Position numbers and translations under genes: made by a program
Notes under the pieces: model-generated
Seen by the model: only the letters and a program-made list of their open reading frames with translations
What the model was told of the DNA's origin: nothing
The model's database searches: none
NCBI RefSeq assembly: GCF_012911815.1
Contig: NZ_JAATNW010000006.1
Span: 365,789-429,788 of the forward strand
Direction: 5' to 3'
From: Alteromonas ponticola
Lineage (GTDB): Bacteria; Pseudomonadota; Gammaproteobacteria; Enterobacterales; Alteromonadaceae
DNA length: 64,000 nucleotides
Part shown: piece by piece, positions 54,801-64,000 of the stretch
Layout: the number at the start of each line of letters is the position of its first letter
Position numbering within the stretch: position 1 is the first letter of the stretch

Positions 54801-55907
54801 CGTGCTCGTAACCTGCTGAACAAAGCCAATATTGATGATGCTAAGCTTGATAGCATGCCACGTGAAAAGTGGTTTGATATCACGTTGAAAGATGAAGATT
54901 TGCAAAATGATCTTGATCAAATTGCCGAGCAGCATAGCGAAATTAAAGCTGACTTTGATAAGAAGTTTGAAGGTAAGCGTCGTAAGATCACCCAGGGCGA
55001 TGATTTAGCCCCAGGTGTACTGAAGATTGTTAAAGTTTACCTGGCAGTTAAACGTCATATTCAACCTGGTGATAAGATGGCGGGTCGTCACGGTAATAAG
55101 GGTGTTATCTCAACTATCGTTCCGGTAGAAGATATGCCTTACGATGCCAACGGTACGCCAGTAGATATCGTGTTGAACCCGCTGGGTGTACCTTCACGGA
55201 TGAACATCGGTCAGATCCTGGAGACACACCTGGGTATGGCTGCGCATGGGATCGGTGTGAAAATCGATAACATGATCAAAGAACAGCGCGAAATTGCCCA
55301 CCTAAGAGACTTCCTGAAAGAAGTGTATACATTAGGTGAGAACCATCAGGAAGTTGACATTGACTCGTTCAGCGACGATGAAGTGAAGCGTCTTGCTGAA
55401 AACCTGAGAAAAGGTTTACCTGTAGCGACACCCGTGTTTGACGGTGCGCGTGAAGAGGAAATCAAGGCAATGTTGAAGCTGGCTGACTTGCCCGAAAGTG
55501 GACAAATCAGCATGTTTGATGGTCGTACCGGCCGTGCGTTTGAGCGCCCTGTAACTGTTGGTTACATGTACATGCTTAAACTGAACCACCTTGTTGATGA
55601 CAAGATGCATGCGCGTTCTACCGGCTCTTACAGCCTGGTAACGCAACAGCCTCTGGGTGGTAAGGCACAATTCGGTGGCCAGCGCTTCGGTGAGATGGAA
55701 GTGTGGGCACTGGAAGCGTACGGTGCAGCTTATACTCTGCAAGAAATGTTGACAGTGAAATCGGATGACGTGAATGGTCGTACCAAGATGTATAAAAACA
55801 TCGTTGATGGCGACCACAGAATGGAACCAGGCATGCCTGAATCCTTCAACGTACTACTTAAAGAAATCCGCTCACTGGGTATCAACATTGAGCTTGAAGA
55901 AAATTAA
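51879..55907 (+). CDS. rpoB: RNA polymerase beta subunit
   Basis: The 1342-residue beta subunit of RNA polymerase, identical in length to E. coli RpoB. The rifampicin-binding region [18 protein letters not shown] begins at residue 508 and shows the sensitive sequence, including DQNNP, THKRR and ALGPGG. Other landmarks are the catalytic-loop regions with [10 protein letters not shown] and the conserved [12 protein letters not shown]. rpoC follows after 81 bases. Confidence 0.99.
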   Translation: MVYSYSEKKRIRKDFGKRPQVLEIPYLLSIQLDSFKKFIEVDIDGQYGLEAAFRSVFPIKSYSGNSELQFVSYRLGEPVFDVKECQIRGVTYSAPLRVKLRLVLFDKEAAPGTVKDIKEQEVYMGEIPLMTENGTFVINGTERVIVSQLHRSPGVFYDHDKGKTHSSGKVLYNARVIPYRGSWLDFEFDPKDNLFVRIDRRRKLPATIILRALEMTTEEILETFFDKVQVRIDDDRLMMEIVPDRLRGETAQFDILDGEGNVVVEAGRRISARHTRALEKSNLTELEVPAEYLVGRVYAGSFIDEESGEVIVNANDEVTLETMAELSKAGVKEFETLYINELDHGSYISDTLRIDSSTNRLEALVEIYRMMRPGEPPTKDAAETLFDNLFFSEERYDLSSVGRMKFNRRLGRDELTGSGTLDKEDIIAVMKRLIMIRDGKDEVDDIDHLGNRRIRSVGEMAENQFRVGLVRVERAVKERLSLGDLDNIMPQDLINAKPISAAVKEFFGSSQLSQFMDQNNPLSEVTHKRRISALGPGGLTRERAGFEVRDVHPTHYGRLCPIETPEGPNIGLINSLASFARTNDFGFLETPFRRIVDGVVGDEIDYLSAIEEGQYPIAQANIALTENGELVDDLIPCRHRGETTLMPKEDIKYMDVSPQQIVSIAASIIPFLEHDDANRALMGSNMQRQAVPTLRADKPLVGTGMEKTVAVDSGVTVVAKRGGVVDYVDASRIVIKVAEDEMLPGEAGIDIYNLTKYTRSNQNTCINQKPTCNVGDPIVTGDVLADGPSTDLGELALGQNMRIAFMPWNGYNFEDSILISERVAQEDRFTTIHIQELSCIARDTKLGPEEISSDIPNVGEAALGKLDESGVVYIGAEVKGGDILVGKVTPKGETQLTPEEKLLRAIFGEKASDVKDTSLRVPNSVHGTVIDVQVFTRDGVEKDKRALEIEDMQLRQVKKDLSDEFNIFADGIFSRARNLLNKANIDDAKLDSMPREKWFDITLKDEDLQNDLDQIAEQHSEIKADFDKKFEGKRRKITQGDDLAPGVLKIVKVYLAVKRHIQPGDKMAGRHGNKGVISTIVPVEDMPYDANGTPVDIVLNPLGVPSRMNIGQILETHLGMAAHGIGVKIDNMIKEQREIAHLRDFLKEVYTLGENHQEVDIDSFSDDEVKRLAENLRKGLPVATPVFDGAREEEIKAMLKLADLPESGQISMFDGRTGRAFERPVTVGYMYMLKLNHLVDDKMHARSTGSYSLVTQQPLGGKAQFGGQRFGEMEVWALEAYGAAYTLQEMLTVKSDDVNGRTKMYKNIVDGDHRMEPGMPESFNVLLKEIRSLGINIELEEN

Positions 55908-55988
55908 GCTGGCAAACACCTTGTAATAGACGTAATTGACCCGGCCTTAGTGCCGGGTTATAGAGACTGACTCCGCTGGGAGAGTAAT

Positions 55989-58900
55989 GTGAAAGACTTA
56001 TTAAAGTTTCTAAAGCAACAAAATAAGACTGAAGAATTCGATAATATTCGAATTGGTTTGGCTTCTCCGGACATGATCCGTTCATGGTCCTATGGTGAAG
56101 TAAAAAAACCTGAAACGATCAACTACCGTACGTTCAAGCCAGAGCGTGATGGTTTATTCTGTGCGCGTATTTTCGGCCCGGTCAAAGACTATGAGTGTCT
56201 GTGCGGAAAATATAAGCGTCTTAAGCACCGTGGTGTTATTTGCGAGAAGTGTGGCGTTGAAGTCACACTGACCAAAGTGCGTCGTGAACGTATGGGTCAC
56301 ATTGAACTTGCCAGCCCGGTTGCCCACATCTGGTTCCTTAAATCATTGCCGTCTCGTATTGGCTTGATGCTGGACATGACGCTGCGTGATATCGAGCGTG
56401 TACTTTATTTTGAATCATACGTGGTCACTGAGCCAGGTATGACAACGCTTGAGCGCAGCCAGCTTCTTACAGAAGAAGAGTACCTGGATGCGCTTGAAGA
56501 AAATGGCGATGAATTTAACGCTAAAATGGGTGCAGAAGCGGTATTTGACCTGCTGACACATCTTGACGTAGATGCAGATGTTGCTGCAATGCGTGAAGAG
56601 TTACCAAGCATCAACTCTGAAACCAAGCGTAAAAAAATCACCAAACGTCTTAAGCTGCTTGAGTCATTCCAACAGTCAGGTAACAAACCTGAGTGGATGA
56701 TTATGACTGTATTGCCAGTATTACCACCGGATCTGCGTCCATTGGTACCGCTGGATGGCGGCCGTTTTGCAACGTCTGATTTGAACGACTTATACCGTCG
56801 TGTTATCAACCGTAATAACCGTCTGAAGCGTCTTCTTGATCTGGCTGCGCCAGATATTATCGTACGTAACGAAAAGCGTATGCTTCAGGAAGCGGTTGAC
56901 GCATTACTTGATAACGGTCGTCGTGGCCGTGCTATCACGGGTTCTAACAAACGTCCATTAAAATCACTTGCCGATATGATTAAAGGTAAGCAGGGTCGTT
57001 TCCGTCAGAACCTGCTAGGTAAGCGTGTTGACTATTCTGGCCGTTCTGTAATTACCGTTGGTCCGACACTACGCTTACATCAGTGTGGTCTGCCTAAGAA
57101 AATGGCACTTGAGCTATTTAAGCCATTTATCTACGGTAAATTAGAAGGTCGTGGTCTTGCCACCACCATCAAAGCAGCGAAAAAATTAGTTGAACGTGAA
57201 GCACCTGAAGTTTGGGACGTACTTGATGACGTTATCCGTGAACACCCGGTACTGCTAAACCGTGCACCAACACTTCACCGTCTGGGTATTCAAGCGTTTG
57301 AACCTACCCTGATTGAAGGTAAAGCTATCCAATTGCACCCGTTAGTTTGTGCGGCTTATAACGCCGACTTCGACGGTGACCAAATGGCGGTTCACGTTCC
57401 ATTGACCATCGAAGCACAGCTAGAAGCCCGTGCGTTGATGATGTCAACCAACAACATTCTGTCACCAGCGAATGGTGAGCCAATCATCGTACCTTCACAG
57501 GACGTTGTATTAGGTCTCTATTACCTGACGCGTGACAAAGTTAACGGCTTAGGTGAAGGCATGGTGTTTACCAGCCCGAACGAAGCTGAAAAAGCGTACC
57601 GCACAGGTAATGCTGAATTGCATTCACGTGTGAAAGTACGTATCACCGAATACGATGTGGCCGAAGATGGCACCAAGACAGAAAAAGTCACGCTGACTGA
57701 CACTACCGTTGGTCGTGCGATTTTCTCACTTATTCTGCCGAAAGGATTGCCGTTTGAAATAATCAACCAGGCAATGGGTAAGAAGCAGATTTCACGTTTG
57801 CTTAACGCCTGTTACCGTACCCTGGGTCTGAAAGACACGGTTATTGCCGCTGACCAGGTTATGTACACTGGTTTCCACTATGCGATGGTGGCGGGTGCGT
57901 CGGTTGGTATTGATGATATGGTCATTCCCGCTGCGAAGAAAGAAATCATTGATTCAGCTGAAGCTGAAGTGATTGAAATTCAGGAACAGTTCCAGAACGG
58001 TCTTGTTACAGCCGGTGAGCGTTACAACAAAGTTATTGATATTTGGTCAAACGCCAACGAAAAAGTCGCGAAAGCGATGATGGATAACTTAAAAACTGAC
58101 ATCGTCATCAACAAAGACGGTGAAGAAGAAGAACAGCAATCATTCAACTCTGTTTACATGATGGCTGACTCTGGTGCTCGTGGTAGTGCCGCTCAGATTC
58201 GTCAGTTGGCTGGTATGCGTGGTCTGATGGCGAAGCCAGATGGCTCAATCATCGAAACGCCTATCACGGCTAATTTCCGTGAAGGTCTGAACGTACTACA
58301 GTACTTCATCTCAACGCACGGTGCGCGTAAAGGTTTGGCCGATACGGCATTGAAGACGGCAAACTCAGGATACCTGACTCGTCGCTTAGTTGATGTTGCC
58401 CAGGATTTGGTAATCACTAATGACGATTGTGGCACATTCGAAGGTGTACAGATGACCCCTCTTATTGAAGGTGGTGACGTTGTTGAACCACTTCGTGAGC
58501 GTGTATTGGGTCGTACTGTAGCTGAAGACGTGTTGAAACCAGGTACTGACGAAGTGTTGGTTGAGCGTAATGTAATGCTTGATGAAGCTTTAGTGGATAT
58601 GCTTGAAGCTAACTCAATCGATCAGGTTATGGTGCGCTCAGTAATCACCTGTGATAACGACTTCGGTGTATGTGCAAACTGTTACGGTCGTGACCTTGCA
58701 CGTGGACACATGGTTGGACACGGTGAAGCGGTGGGTGTTATCGCAGCTCAATCAATTGGTGAGCCGGGTACACAGCTTACCATGCGTACATTCCACATCG
58801 GTGGTGCGGCATCAAGAGCGTCTGCTGAAAACAGCGTTCAGGTTAAAACTTCAGGTAGCCTGAAACTGCACAATGCCAAGTACGTGCGTAATACTGACGA

Positions 58901-60167
58901 CAAAGTGGTTATCGTATCGCGTTCAACTGAACTAACGATGATCGACGATCAGGGTCGTGAGAAAGAACGGTATAAAGTACCTTACGGTGCGATCTTAAGT
59001 GTTGACGATGGTGCATCGGTCGAAGCCGGCGAAATCGTAGCGAACTGGGATCCGCATAGTCACCCAATCATCACTGAGCGTAAAGCGAAGATCAGCTTCT
59101 CTGATATCGATGATTCAAACACTGAGATGCAGCAGGATGAGCTGACAGGTCTTACCCGTATCGTAGTTAAAGATCTTGCTAAGGTTAACGCGAAAGAGCC
59201 GAAGCTTATCCTGGAAAGTGATGAATTTGGCTTGCAGGAAATTCGCTTACCGAGCTTTACCACCATCGAAGCGTCTGAAGGTAAAGTGGCAAACGAAGGT
59301 GACGTGCTAGCACGTATTCCGCAGGAAAGCTCGAAAACACGAGACATTACCGGTGGTCTACCACGGGTTGCTGACCTGTTCGAAGCGCGTAAGCCAAAAG
59401 AGCCTGCTATTCTGGCAGAAATCTCTGGTAGCATCGGCTTTGGTAAAGAAACCAAAGGTAAAAAGCGCCTGGTAATTACACCTAAAGACGGTGACCCATA
59501 CGAAGAGATGATTCCAAAATGGCGTCAGCTTAACGTCTTCGAAGGTGAAAACGTTGAAAAAGGTGAGGTTATAGCTGACGGTCCTGAGTCACCACATGAC
59601 ATCTTACGTCTTCGTGGCATCAGTGCGGTATCTAACTACATCGTGAACGAAGTTCAGGAAGTTTATCGCCTGCAGGGTGTTAAGATTAACGATAAGCACA
59701 TCGAAGTGGTCATTCGCCAGATGCTGCGTAAGTGTATTATCACACATCCTGGTGACACCCAGTTCCTGGAAGGTGAGCAGGTTGAAGTGTCAAACGTGAA
59801 AGTCGCTAACCGTGAAATTGAGCGTCAAGGTAAGATCCCAGCATCTTATGAGACTCAGCTTCTGGGTATTACTAAAGCGTCACTTTCAACTGAGTCGTTC
59901 ATTTCAGCCGCGTCGTTCCAGGAAACTACACGCGTATTAACCGAAGCAGCGGTACAGGGCAAAGAAGACGATTTACGTGGTCTGAAAGAAAACGTAATTG
60001 TTGGACGCCTGATCCCGGCTGGAACTGGTTTTGCGTATCACGAGCGTCGTGCGCAGAAGCGTATTCAGGAAATCGAAGAAATGTCTGTCTCAGCCGCTGA
60101 AGCAGAGCAGGCGCTTACTGAAGCATTGAATGCGGAAGTGAGCGAGCAGTCTTCTAACGAAGAGTAA
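55989..60167 (+). CDS. rpoC: RNA polymerase beta-prime subunit
   Basis: The 1392-residue beta-prime subunit. The N-terminal zinc site has four Cys in the region [20 protein letters not shown] (about 70-88). The catalytic Mg motif NADFDGD is at 458-464. A second zinc site is formed by [13 protein letters not shown] near 890-900. The start is GTG at 55989, giving [12 protein letters not shown]; an ATG two bases earlier is out of frame. It is about 15 residues shorter than E. coli RpoC. Confidence 0.99.
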   Translation: MKDLLKFLKQQNKTEEFDNIRIGLASPDMIRSWSYGEVKKPETINYRTFKPERDGLFCARIFGPVKDYECLCGKYKRLKHRGVICEKCGVEVTLTKVRRERMGHIELASPVAHIWFLKSLPSRIGLMLDMTLRDIERVLYFESYVVTEPGMTTLERSQLLTEEEYLDALEENGDEFNAKMGAEAVFDLLTHLDVDADVAAMREELPSINSETKRKKITKRLKLLESFQQSGNKPEWMIMTVLPVLPPDLRPLVPLDGGRFATSDLNDLYRRVINRNNRLKRLLDLAAPDIIVRNEKRMLQEAVDALLDNGRRGRAITGSNKRPLKSLADMIKGKQGRFRQNLLGKRVDYSGRSVITVGPTLRLHQCGLPKKMALELFKPFIYGKLEGRGLATTIKAAKKLVEREAPEVWDVLDDVIREHPVLLNRAPTLHRLGIQAFEPTLIEGKAIQLHPLVCAAYNADFDGDQMAVHVPLTIEAQLEARALMMSTNNILSPANGEPIIVPSQDVVLGLYYLTRDKVNGLGEGMVFTSPNEAEKAYRTGNAELHSRVKVRITEYDVAEDGTKTEKVTLTDTTVGRAIFSLILPKGLPFEIINQAMGKKQISRLLNACYRTLGLKDTVIAADQVMYTGFHYAMVAGASVGIDDMVIPAAKKEIIDSAEAEVIEIQEQFQNGLVTAGERYNKVIDIWSNANEKVAKAMMDNLKTDIVINKDGEEEEQQSFNSVYMMADSGARGSAAQIRQLAGMRGLMAKPDGSIIETPITANFREGLNVLQYFISTHGARKGLADTALKTANSGYLTRRLVDVAQDLVITNDDCGTFEGVQMTPLIEGGDVVEPLRERVLGRTVAEDVLKPGTDEVLVERNVMLDEALVDMLEANSIDQVMVRSVITCDNDFGVCANCYGRDLARGHMVGHGEAVGVIAAQSIGEPGTQLTMRTFHIGGAASRASAENSVQVKTSGSLKLHNAKYVRNTDDKVVIVSRSTELTMIDDQGREKERYKVPYGAILSVDDGASVEAGEIVANWDPHSHPIITERKAKISFSDIDDSNTEMQQDELTGLTRIVVKDLAKVNAKEPKLILESDEFGLQEIRLPSFTTIEASEGKVANEGDVLARIPQESSKTRDITGGLPRVADLFEARKPKEPAILAEISGSIGFGKETKGKKRLVITPKDGDPYEEMIPKWRQLNVFEGENVEKGEVIADGPESPHDILRLRGISAVSNYIVNEVQEVYRLQGVKINDKHIEVVIRQMLRKCIITHPGDTQFLEGEQVEVSNVKVANREIERQGKIPASYETQLLGITKASLSTESFISAASFQETTRVLTEAAVQGKEDDLRGLKENVIVGRLIPAGTGFAYHERRAQKRIQEIEEMSVSAAEAEQALTEALNAEVSEQSSNEE

Positions 60168-60257
60168 ACATTTGGTTTGGCCGGGTAAATCAGCCCGGCT
60201 AGCCGAGTGTTGACTGCCAATCTGTACAGGATTTAATTTGCTTATCTTGTGTACAGC

Positions 60258-60286
60258 TTGACAGCTGCGGCTTTGATCTTTAATAT
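60258..60286 (+). promoter_or_regulatory. Promoter of the str operon (rpsL-rpsG-fusA-tuf)
   Basis: A consensus TTGACA and TAATAT are separated by 17 bases and followed by CCGCGACCC, a GC-rich discriminator. A start near 60293 gives a leader of about 170 bases before rpsL. Confidence 0.85.
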
Positions 60287-60350
60287 TCCGCGACCCGAAA
60301 TTTGGATAACCTTAGTGGTAATCATTCGGTAAGCGGAATTTTTTATTTTC
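60285..60350 (+). terminator. Terminator of rpoC overlapping the str promoter
   Basis: ATTCCGC (60285-60291) pairs with GCGGAAT (60333-60339), then CCGAA (60295-60299) with TTCGG (60325-60329), with a further ACC/GGT stem at the tip; TTTTTTATTTT follows. The left arm overlaps the -10 box and lies upstream of the expected str start, so only read-through transcripts from rpoC could form the full hairpin. Confidence 0.75.
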
Positions 60351-60414
60351 AGAGTCGTTATTCACACTGACGAGCACAGTAGTGAAAACGGAAGTAAAAA
60401 ACCGAAAATGAATG

Positions 60415-60439
60415 ACCCGAACATGTGTATCGGGTTTTT
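60415..60439 (+). terminator. Terminator-like hairpin in the rpsL leader
   Basis: ACCCGA and TCGGGT pair around a 9-base loop and run into TTTT. It lies about 25 bases before the rpsL start and downstream of the str promoter, so it could attenuate the operon. The stem is only 6 bp. Confidence 0.5.
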
Positions 60440-60464
60440 GTAGTTTTTAATCAGGAGCTAGTTA

Positions 60465-60839
60465 ATGGCAACAGTTAACCAGTTAGTGCGTAAGCCACGT
60501 AGACAGCCGGTTGCGAAAAGCAACGTAGCGGCACTACAGGCTTGCCCACAAAGACGTGGTGTATGTACTCGCGTATATACTACTACGCCAAAGAAACCAA
60601 ACTCAGCGCTACGTAAAGTATGTCGTGTGCGTTTAACCAACGGTTTTGAAGTTTCTTCATATATCGGTGGTGAAGGCCACAACCTGCAAGAGCACAGCGT
60701 TGTACTAATTCGTGGTGGTCGTGTTAAGGACCTACCCGGTGTTCGTTACCACACTGTTCGCGGTACATTAGACTGCGCAGGCGTAAACGATCGTAAACAA
60801 GCCCGTTCTAAGTACGGCGCGAAGAAGCCTAAATCTTAA
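60465..60839 (+). CDS. rpsL: 30S ribosomal protein S12
   Basis: S12 lies at the decoding centre and governs fidelity. The 124-residue protein is nearly identical in pattern to E. coli S12, with [13 protein letters not shown] and [11 protein letters not shown]; the lysines whose replacement gives streptomycin resistance (K43 and K88, counting the initiator Met) are the wild-type residues. Shine-Dalgarno is AGGAG. Confidence 0.99.
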   Translation: MATVNQLVRKPRRQPVAKSNVAALQACPQRRGVCTRVYTTTPKKPNSALRKVCRVRLTNGFEVSSYIGGEGHNLQEHSVVLIRGGRVKDLPGVRYHTVRGTLDCAGVNDRKQARSKYGAKKPKS

Positions 60840-60912
60840 CGGTTCTCCGTTAGTAAGGCCAAACTGAAATTTTAGAGTTTTGGGTTATCCCTGAATTCCA
60901 CGGAGAATTAAG

Positions 60913-61383
60913 ATGCCAAGAAGAAGAGTCGTAGGTCAACGTAAAATCCTACCAGAACCAAAATATGGTTCACAGCTGCTTGCTAAATTCATGAATGTCG
61001 TAATGCTCGACGGCAAGAAATCTGTCGCTGAAAAAATCGTTTACGGTGCGCTTGATATTGTTGCTGAAAAAACCGGCAAGGCACACTTAGATGTATTCGA
61101 AGAAGCACTAGACAACATCCGTCCTACTGTAGAGGTTAAGTCTCGTCGTGTAGGTGGTTCTACTTATCAGGTTCCAGTAGAAGTTCGTCCAGTTCGTCGT
61201 AATGCTCTAGGTATGCGTTGGATGGTAGATGCGGCACGTAAACGTGGCGAGAAGTCTATGGCACAGCGCCTGGCAGCAGAGATGCTAGATGCATCTGAAA
61301 ACAAAGGTTCAGCGGTTAAGAAGCGTGAAGACGTGCACCGTATGGCCGAAGCGAACAAAGCGTTCGCACATTACCGTTGGTAA
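60913..61383 (+). CDS. rpsG: 30S ribosomal protein S7
   Basis: S7 nucleates assembly of the 30S head and, in E. coli, represses the str operon from a site between rpsL and rpsG. The 156-residue protein starts [20 protein letters not shown] and ends AHYRW. The 73-base rpsL-rpsG gap begins GTTCTCCGTTAGTAAGGCC; its end, CCACGGAGAATTAAG, contains TCTCCGT/ACGGAGA arms that could close the S7-binding structure. Confidence 0.98.
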   Translation: MPRRRVVGQRKILPEPKYGSQLLAKFMNVVMLDGKKSVAEKIVYGALDIVAEKTGKAHLDVFEEALDNIRPTVEVKSRRVGGSTYQVPVEVRPVRRNALGMRWMVDAARKRGEKSMAQRLAAEMLDASENKGSAVKKREDVHRMAEANKAFAHYRW

Positions 61384-61404
61384 GCAAATAACTGAGAGAG
61401 ACGT

Positions 61405-63507
61405 ATGCCTCGTAAGACCCCAATTGAGCGGTATCGTAATATTGGAATTGTTGCTCACGTTGATGCGGGTAAAACCACAACAACTGAGCGAGTTCTGTTT
61501 TATACAGGGCTTTCACACAAGATAGGTGAAGTGCATGATGGCGCCGCCACCATGGACTGGATGGAGCAGGAACAGGAGCGTGGAATTACCATTACTTCCG
61601 CAGCGACGACTTGCTTCTGGTCAGGAATGCAGCAGCAGTATGACCAGCACCGTATCAATATTATCGATACACCCGGACACGTTGACTTTACCATTGAAGT
61701 AGAGCGCTCTTTGCGCGTACTTGATGGTGCGGTTGTGGTGTTCTGTGGGTCTTCGGGCGTTGAACCTCAATCAGAAACCGTCTGGAGACAGGCGGATAAA
61801 TATCACGTACCGCGCATGGTTTTCGTCAATAAGATGGACCGTGCCGGTGCGGATTTTGAACGCGTGCTTGGACAAATCCGCAAGCGTTTAGGGGCCACGT
61901 GTGTGCCCATCCAATTAAATATCGGTTCTGAAGAAGAATTCCGTGGCGTCATCGACCTGGTGAAGATGAAGGCCATCAACTGGAATATGGAAGACATGGG
62001 TATGACCTTTACCTATGAAGATATTCCGGCTGAGTTACAAGAAAAAGCCAACAAGTATCACAACGAACTTGTTGAAGCCGCAGCTGAAGCGTCTGACGAG
62101 TTGATGAACAAGTATCTGGAGGGCGAAGAGCTTTCAGAACAAGAGATTCGTCGCGGGTTGCGTGAACGTACACTTAAAAATGAAATTGTGCTGGCTACCT
62201 GTGGTAGTGCGTTTAAAAATAAAGGCGTTCAGGCCGTACTAGATGCGGTGATTGAATACTTGCCATCACCGACTGATGTAAAATCTATTTCAGGTATTCT
62301 GGACGATGGTAAAGAGACTGAAGCAGAGCGCCATTCCGACGATGATGAACCGTTTTCTGCGTTAGCATTTAAAATTGCCACCGACCCGTTCGTGGGCACG
62401 CTGACGTTTTTCCGTTGCTACTCCGGCGTGGTGAATACGGGTGATACCGTATATAACCCGATTAAAGGTAAGCGTGAACGCTTCGGTCGTATCGTGCAGA
62501 TGCATGCTAATGATCGTGCTGAAATTAAAGAAGTACGTGCGGGTGATATCGCTGCGGCAATTGGCCTGAAAGATGTCACTACCGGTGACACGCTGTGCGA
62601 TCCAAATCATGTTATTACGCTGGAGCGCATGGAGTTTCCGGATCCGGTAATCTCAATTGCGGTTGAACCGAAGTCGCAGGCTGACCAGGAAAAAATGGGC
62701 ATCGCGCTTAATAAGCTGGCGGCCGAAGATCCTTCATTCCGCGTGAAAACTGATGATGAAACCGGCCAGACGATTATTTCCGGCATGGGTGAGCTTCACC
62801 TCGACATCATCGTTGATCGCATGAAGCGTGAGTTTAAAGTTGAATGTAATGTCGGTAAGCCTCAGGTGGCTTATCGTGAAACTATACGTAAGAAAGTCGA
62901 AGTCGAAGGTAAATTCATTCGCCAGTCAGGCGGTCGTGGTCAGTTTGGCCACGTATGGCTTCGCATAGAACCCCAGGCTGAAGGCGAAGGGTACAAATTT
63001 GTCAACGAGATCGTTGGTGGTGTAGTTCCAAAAGAATTCATCCCAGCGGTAGACAAAGGTATTCAGGAGCAGTTGCAAAATGGTGTCGTCGCAGGGTATC
63101 CGGTACTTGATGTAAAAGTTACTTTGTTTGATGGTTCTTATCATGATGTTGACTCTTCTGAAATGGCGTTTAAGATCGCCGGTTCGATGGGTTTCAAAAA
63201 GGGCGCCGCTGAAGCAAATCCGGTGTTGCTTGAACCCATGATGAAAGTTGAAGTGACCACTCCAGAAGACTGGATGGGTGATGTTGTAGGTGACTTAAAC
63301 CGTCGTCGCGGCATGATCGAAGGAATGGAAGAAGGTGTAGCAGGCATTAAAATTGTTCGCGCTAAAGTGCCACTTTCTGAAATGTTTGGGTATGCAACTG
63401 ACTTGCGTTCTGCAACGCAGGGCAGAGCATCGTACTCTATGGAGTTCTTCAATTATTCAGAGGCGCCAAATAATGTGGCGCAAGCTATTATTGAAGCTAG
63501 AATGTAA
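61405..63507 (+). CDS. fusA: Elongation factor G
   Basis: EF-G is the GTPase that drives translocation. The 700-residue protein has G1 HVDAGKTT, G3 DTPGHVD and G4 NKMD in domain I, followed by domains II-V, with the domain IV loop near [13 protein letters not shown] (key motif SGGRGQFGH). Being in the str operon marks it as the housekeeping fusA rather than a fusA2 paralogue. Shine-Dalgarno is GAGAG. Confidence 0.98.
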   Translation: MPRKTPIERYRNIGIVAHVDAGKTTTTERVLFYTGLSHKIGEVHDGAATMDWMEQEQERGITITSAATTCFWSGMQQQYDQHRINIIDTPGHVDFTIEVERSLRVLDGAVVVFCGSSGVEPQSETVWRQADKYHVPRMVFVNKMDRAGADFERVLGQIRKRLGATCVPIQLNIGSEEEFRGVIDLVKMKAINWNMEDMGMTFTYEDIPAELQEKANKYHNELVEAAAEASDELMNKYLEGEELSEQEIRRGLRERTLKNEIVLATCGSAFKNKGVQAVLDAVIEYLPSPTDVKSISGILDDGKETEAERHSDDDEPFSALAFKIATDPFVGTLTFFRCYSGVVNTGDTVYNPIKGKRERFGRIVQMHANDRAEIKEVRAGDIAAAIGLKDVTTGDTLCDPNHVITLERMEFPDPVISIAVEPKSQADQEKMGIALNKLAAEDPSFRVKTDDETGQTIISGMGELHLDIIVDRMKREFKVECNVGKPQVAYRETIRKKVEVEGKFIRQSGGRGQFGHVWLRIEPQAEGEGYKFVNEIVGGVVPKEFIPAVDKGIQEQLQNGVVAGYPVLDVKVTLFDGSYHDVDSSEMAFKIAGSMGFKKGAAEANPVLLEPMMKVEVTTPEDWMGDVVGDLNRRRGMIEGMEEGVAGIKIVRAKVPLSEMFGYATDLRSATQGRASYSMEFFNYSEAPNNVAQAIIEARM

Positions 63508-63558
63508 ATCTAAATGAAGGTTCGGTCCGGTCTATGTTGGGTCGGACTTTTAACTTAG

Positions 63559-64000
<442 letters not shown>

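Noticed and set aside
63525..63551. Strong terminator between fusA and tuf
   Set aside because: The stem is only 5 bp with a long loop; tuf is expected to be cotranscribed, so at most it is a weak modulator.

Overview
The window is one continuous piece of a gammaproteobacterial chromosome, most like the Alteromonadales (Alteromonas/Aestuariibacter-type marine bacteria). This rests on the tsaE-amiB-mutL-miaA-hfq-hflX-hflK-hflC superoperon, a MutL without the endonuclease motif, and the secE-nusG-rplKAJL-rpoBC-rpsLG-fusA-tuf cluster. The genus cannot be fixed from the sequence alone. Genes are densely packed, many overlap by one base (TAATG, TAGTG, TGATG), and starts at TTG or GTG are common.

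Layout. 1-8743: metabolite repair, tRNA modification, cell-wall amidase, mismatch repair, Hfq and the HflX/HflK/HflC membrane-protease regulators, closed by a strong terminator. 9095-16589: an AbgT-family transporter, ferrochelatase, a DUF4112 membrane protein, a ThDP enzyme paired with an aldehyde dehydrogenase, a DUF2237 protein and a glutathione transferase. 16908-21224: SelO, then a TonB-dependent receptor divergent from a metal-sensing MerR regulator, with a promoter of the MerR 19-bp-spacer type between them. 21240-30199: a DNA-repair block with a periplasmic DNA ligase (LigE), an AT-rich nuclease-like gene split by one in-frame TGA, and the four-gene set LigB-type ligase, MBL exonuclease, Lhr-like helicase and metallophosphoesterase. 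30243-32178: agmatine to putrescine (AguA, AguB). 32286-44780: accessory and housekeeping genes (folE, aldo/keto reductase, glyoxalase-like protein, lipocalin, PhnA-type protein, pyrC, a double-domain solute-binding protein, dbpA, an ACT protein, an outer-membrane DUF481 protein, an M13 peptidase and an RraA-like protein). 44796-46637: an ABC exporter.

46686-64000 is the transcription/translation cluster: promoter, tRNA-Trp(CCA), secE, nusG, terminator, an MscS-type channel gene, a new promoter with a candidate L1-binding leader, rplK-rplA, an L10-type leader, rplJ-rplL, an attenuator-like hairpin, rpoB-rpoC, a terminator interleaved with the str promoter, rpsL-rpsG-fusA and the start of tuf. 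Autoregulation by L1 and L10/L12 is expected from the leaders.

The points most worth a second look are the TGA-interrupted nuclease-like gene between two DNA ligases (22405-24249), the MerR/TonB-receptor pair, the terminator whose left arm lies in the str promoter, the mscS gene inside the nusG-rplK junction, and the tandem-duplicated solute-binding protein behind pyrC. I saw no CRISPR array, prophage, IS element or riboswitch.
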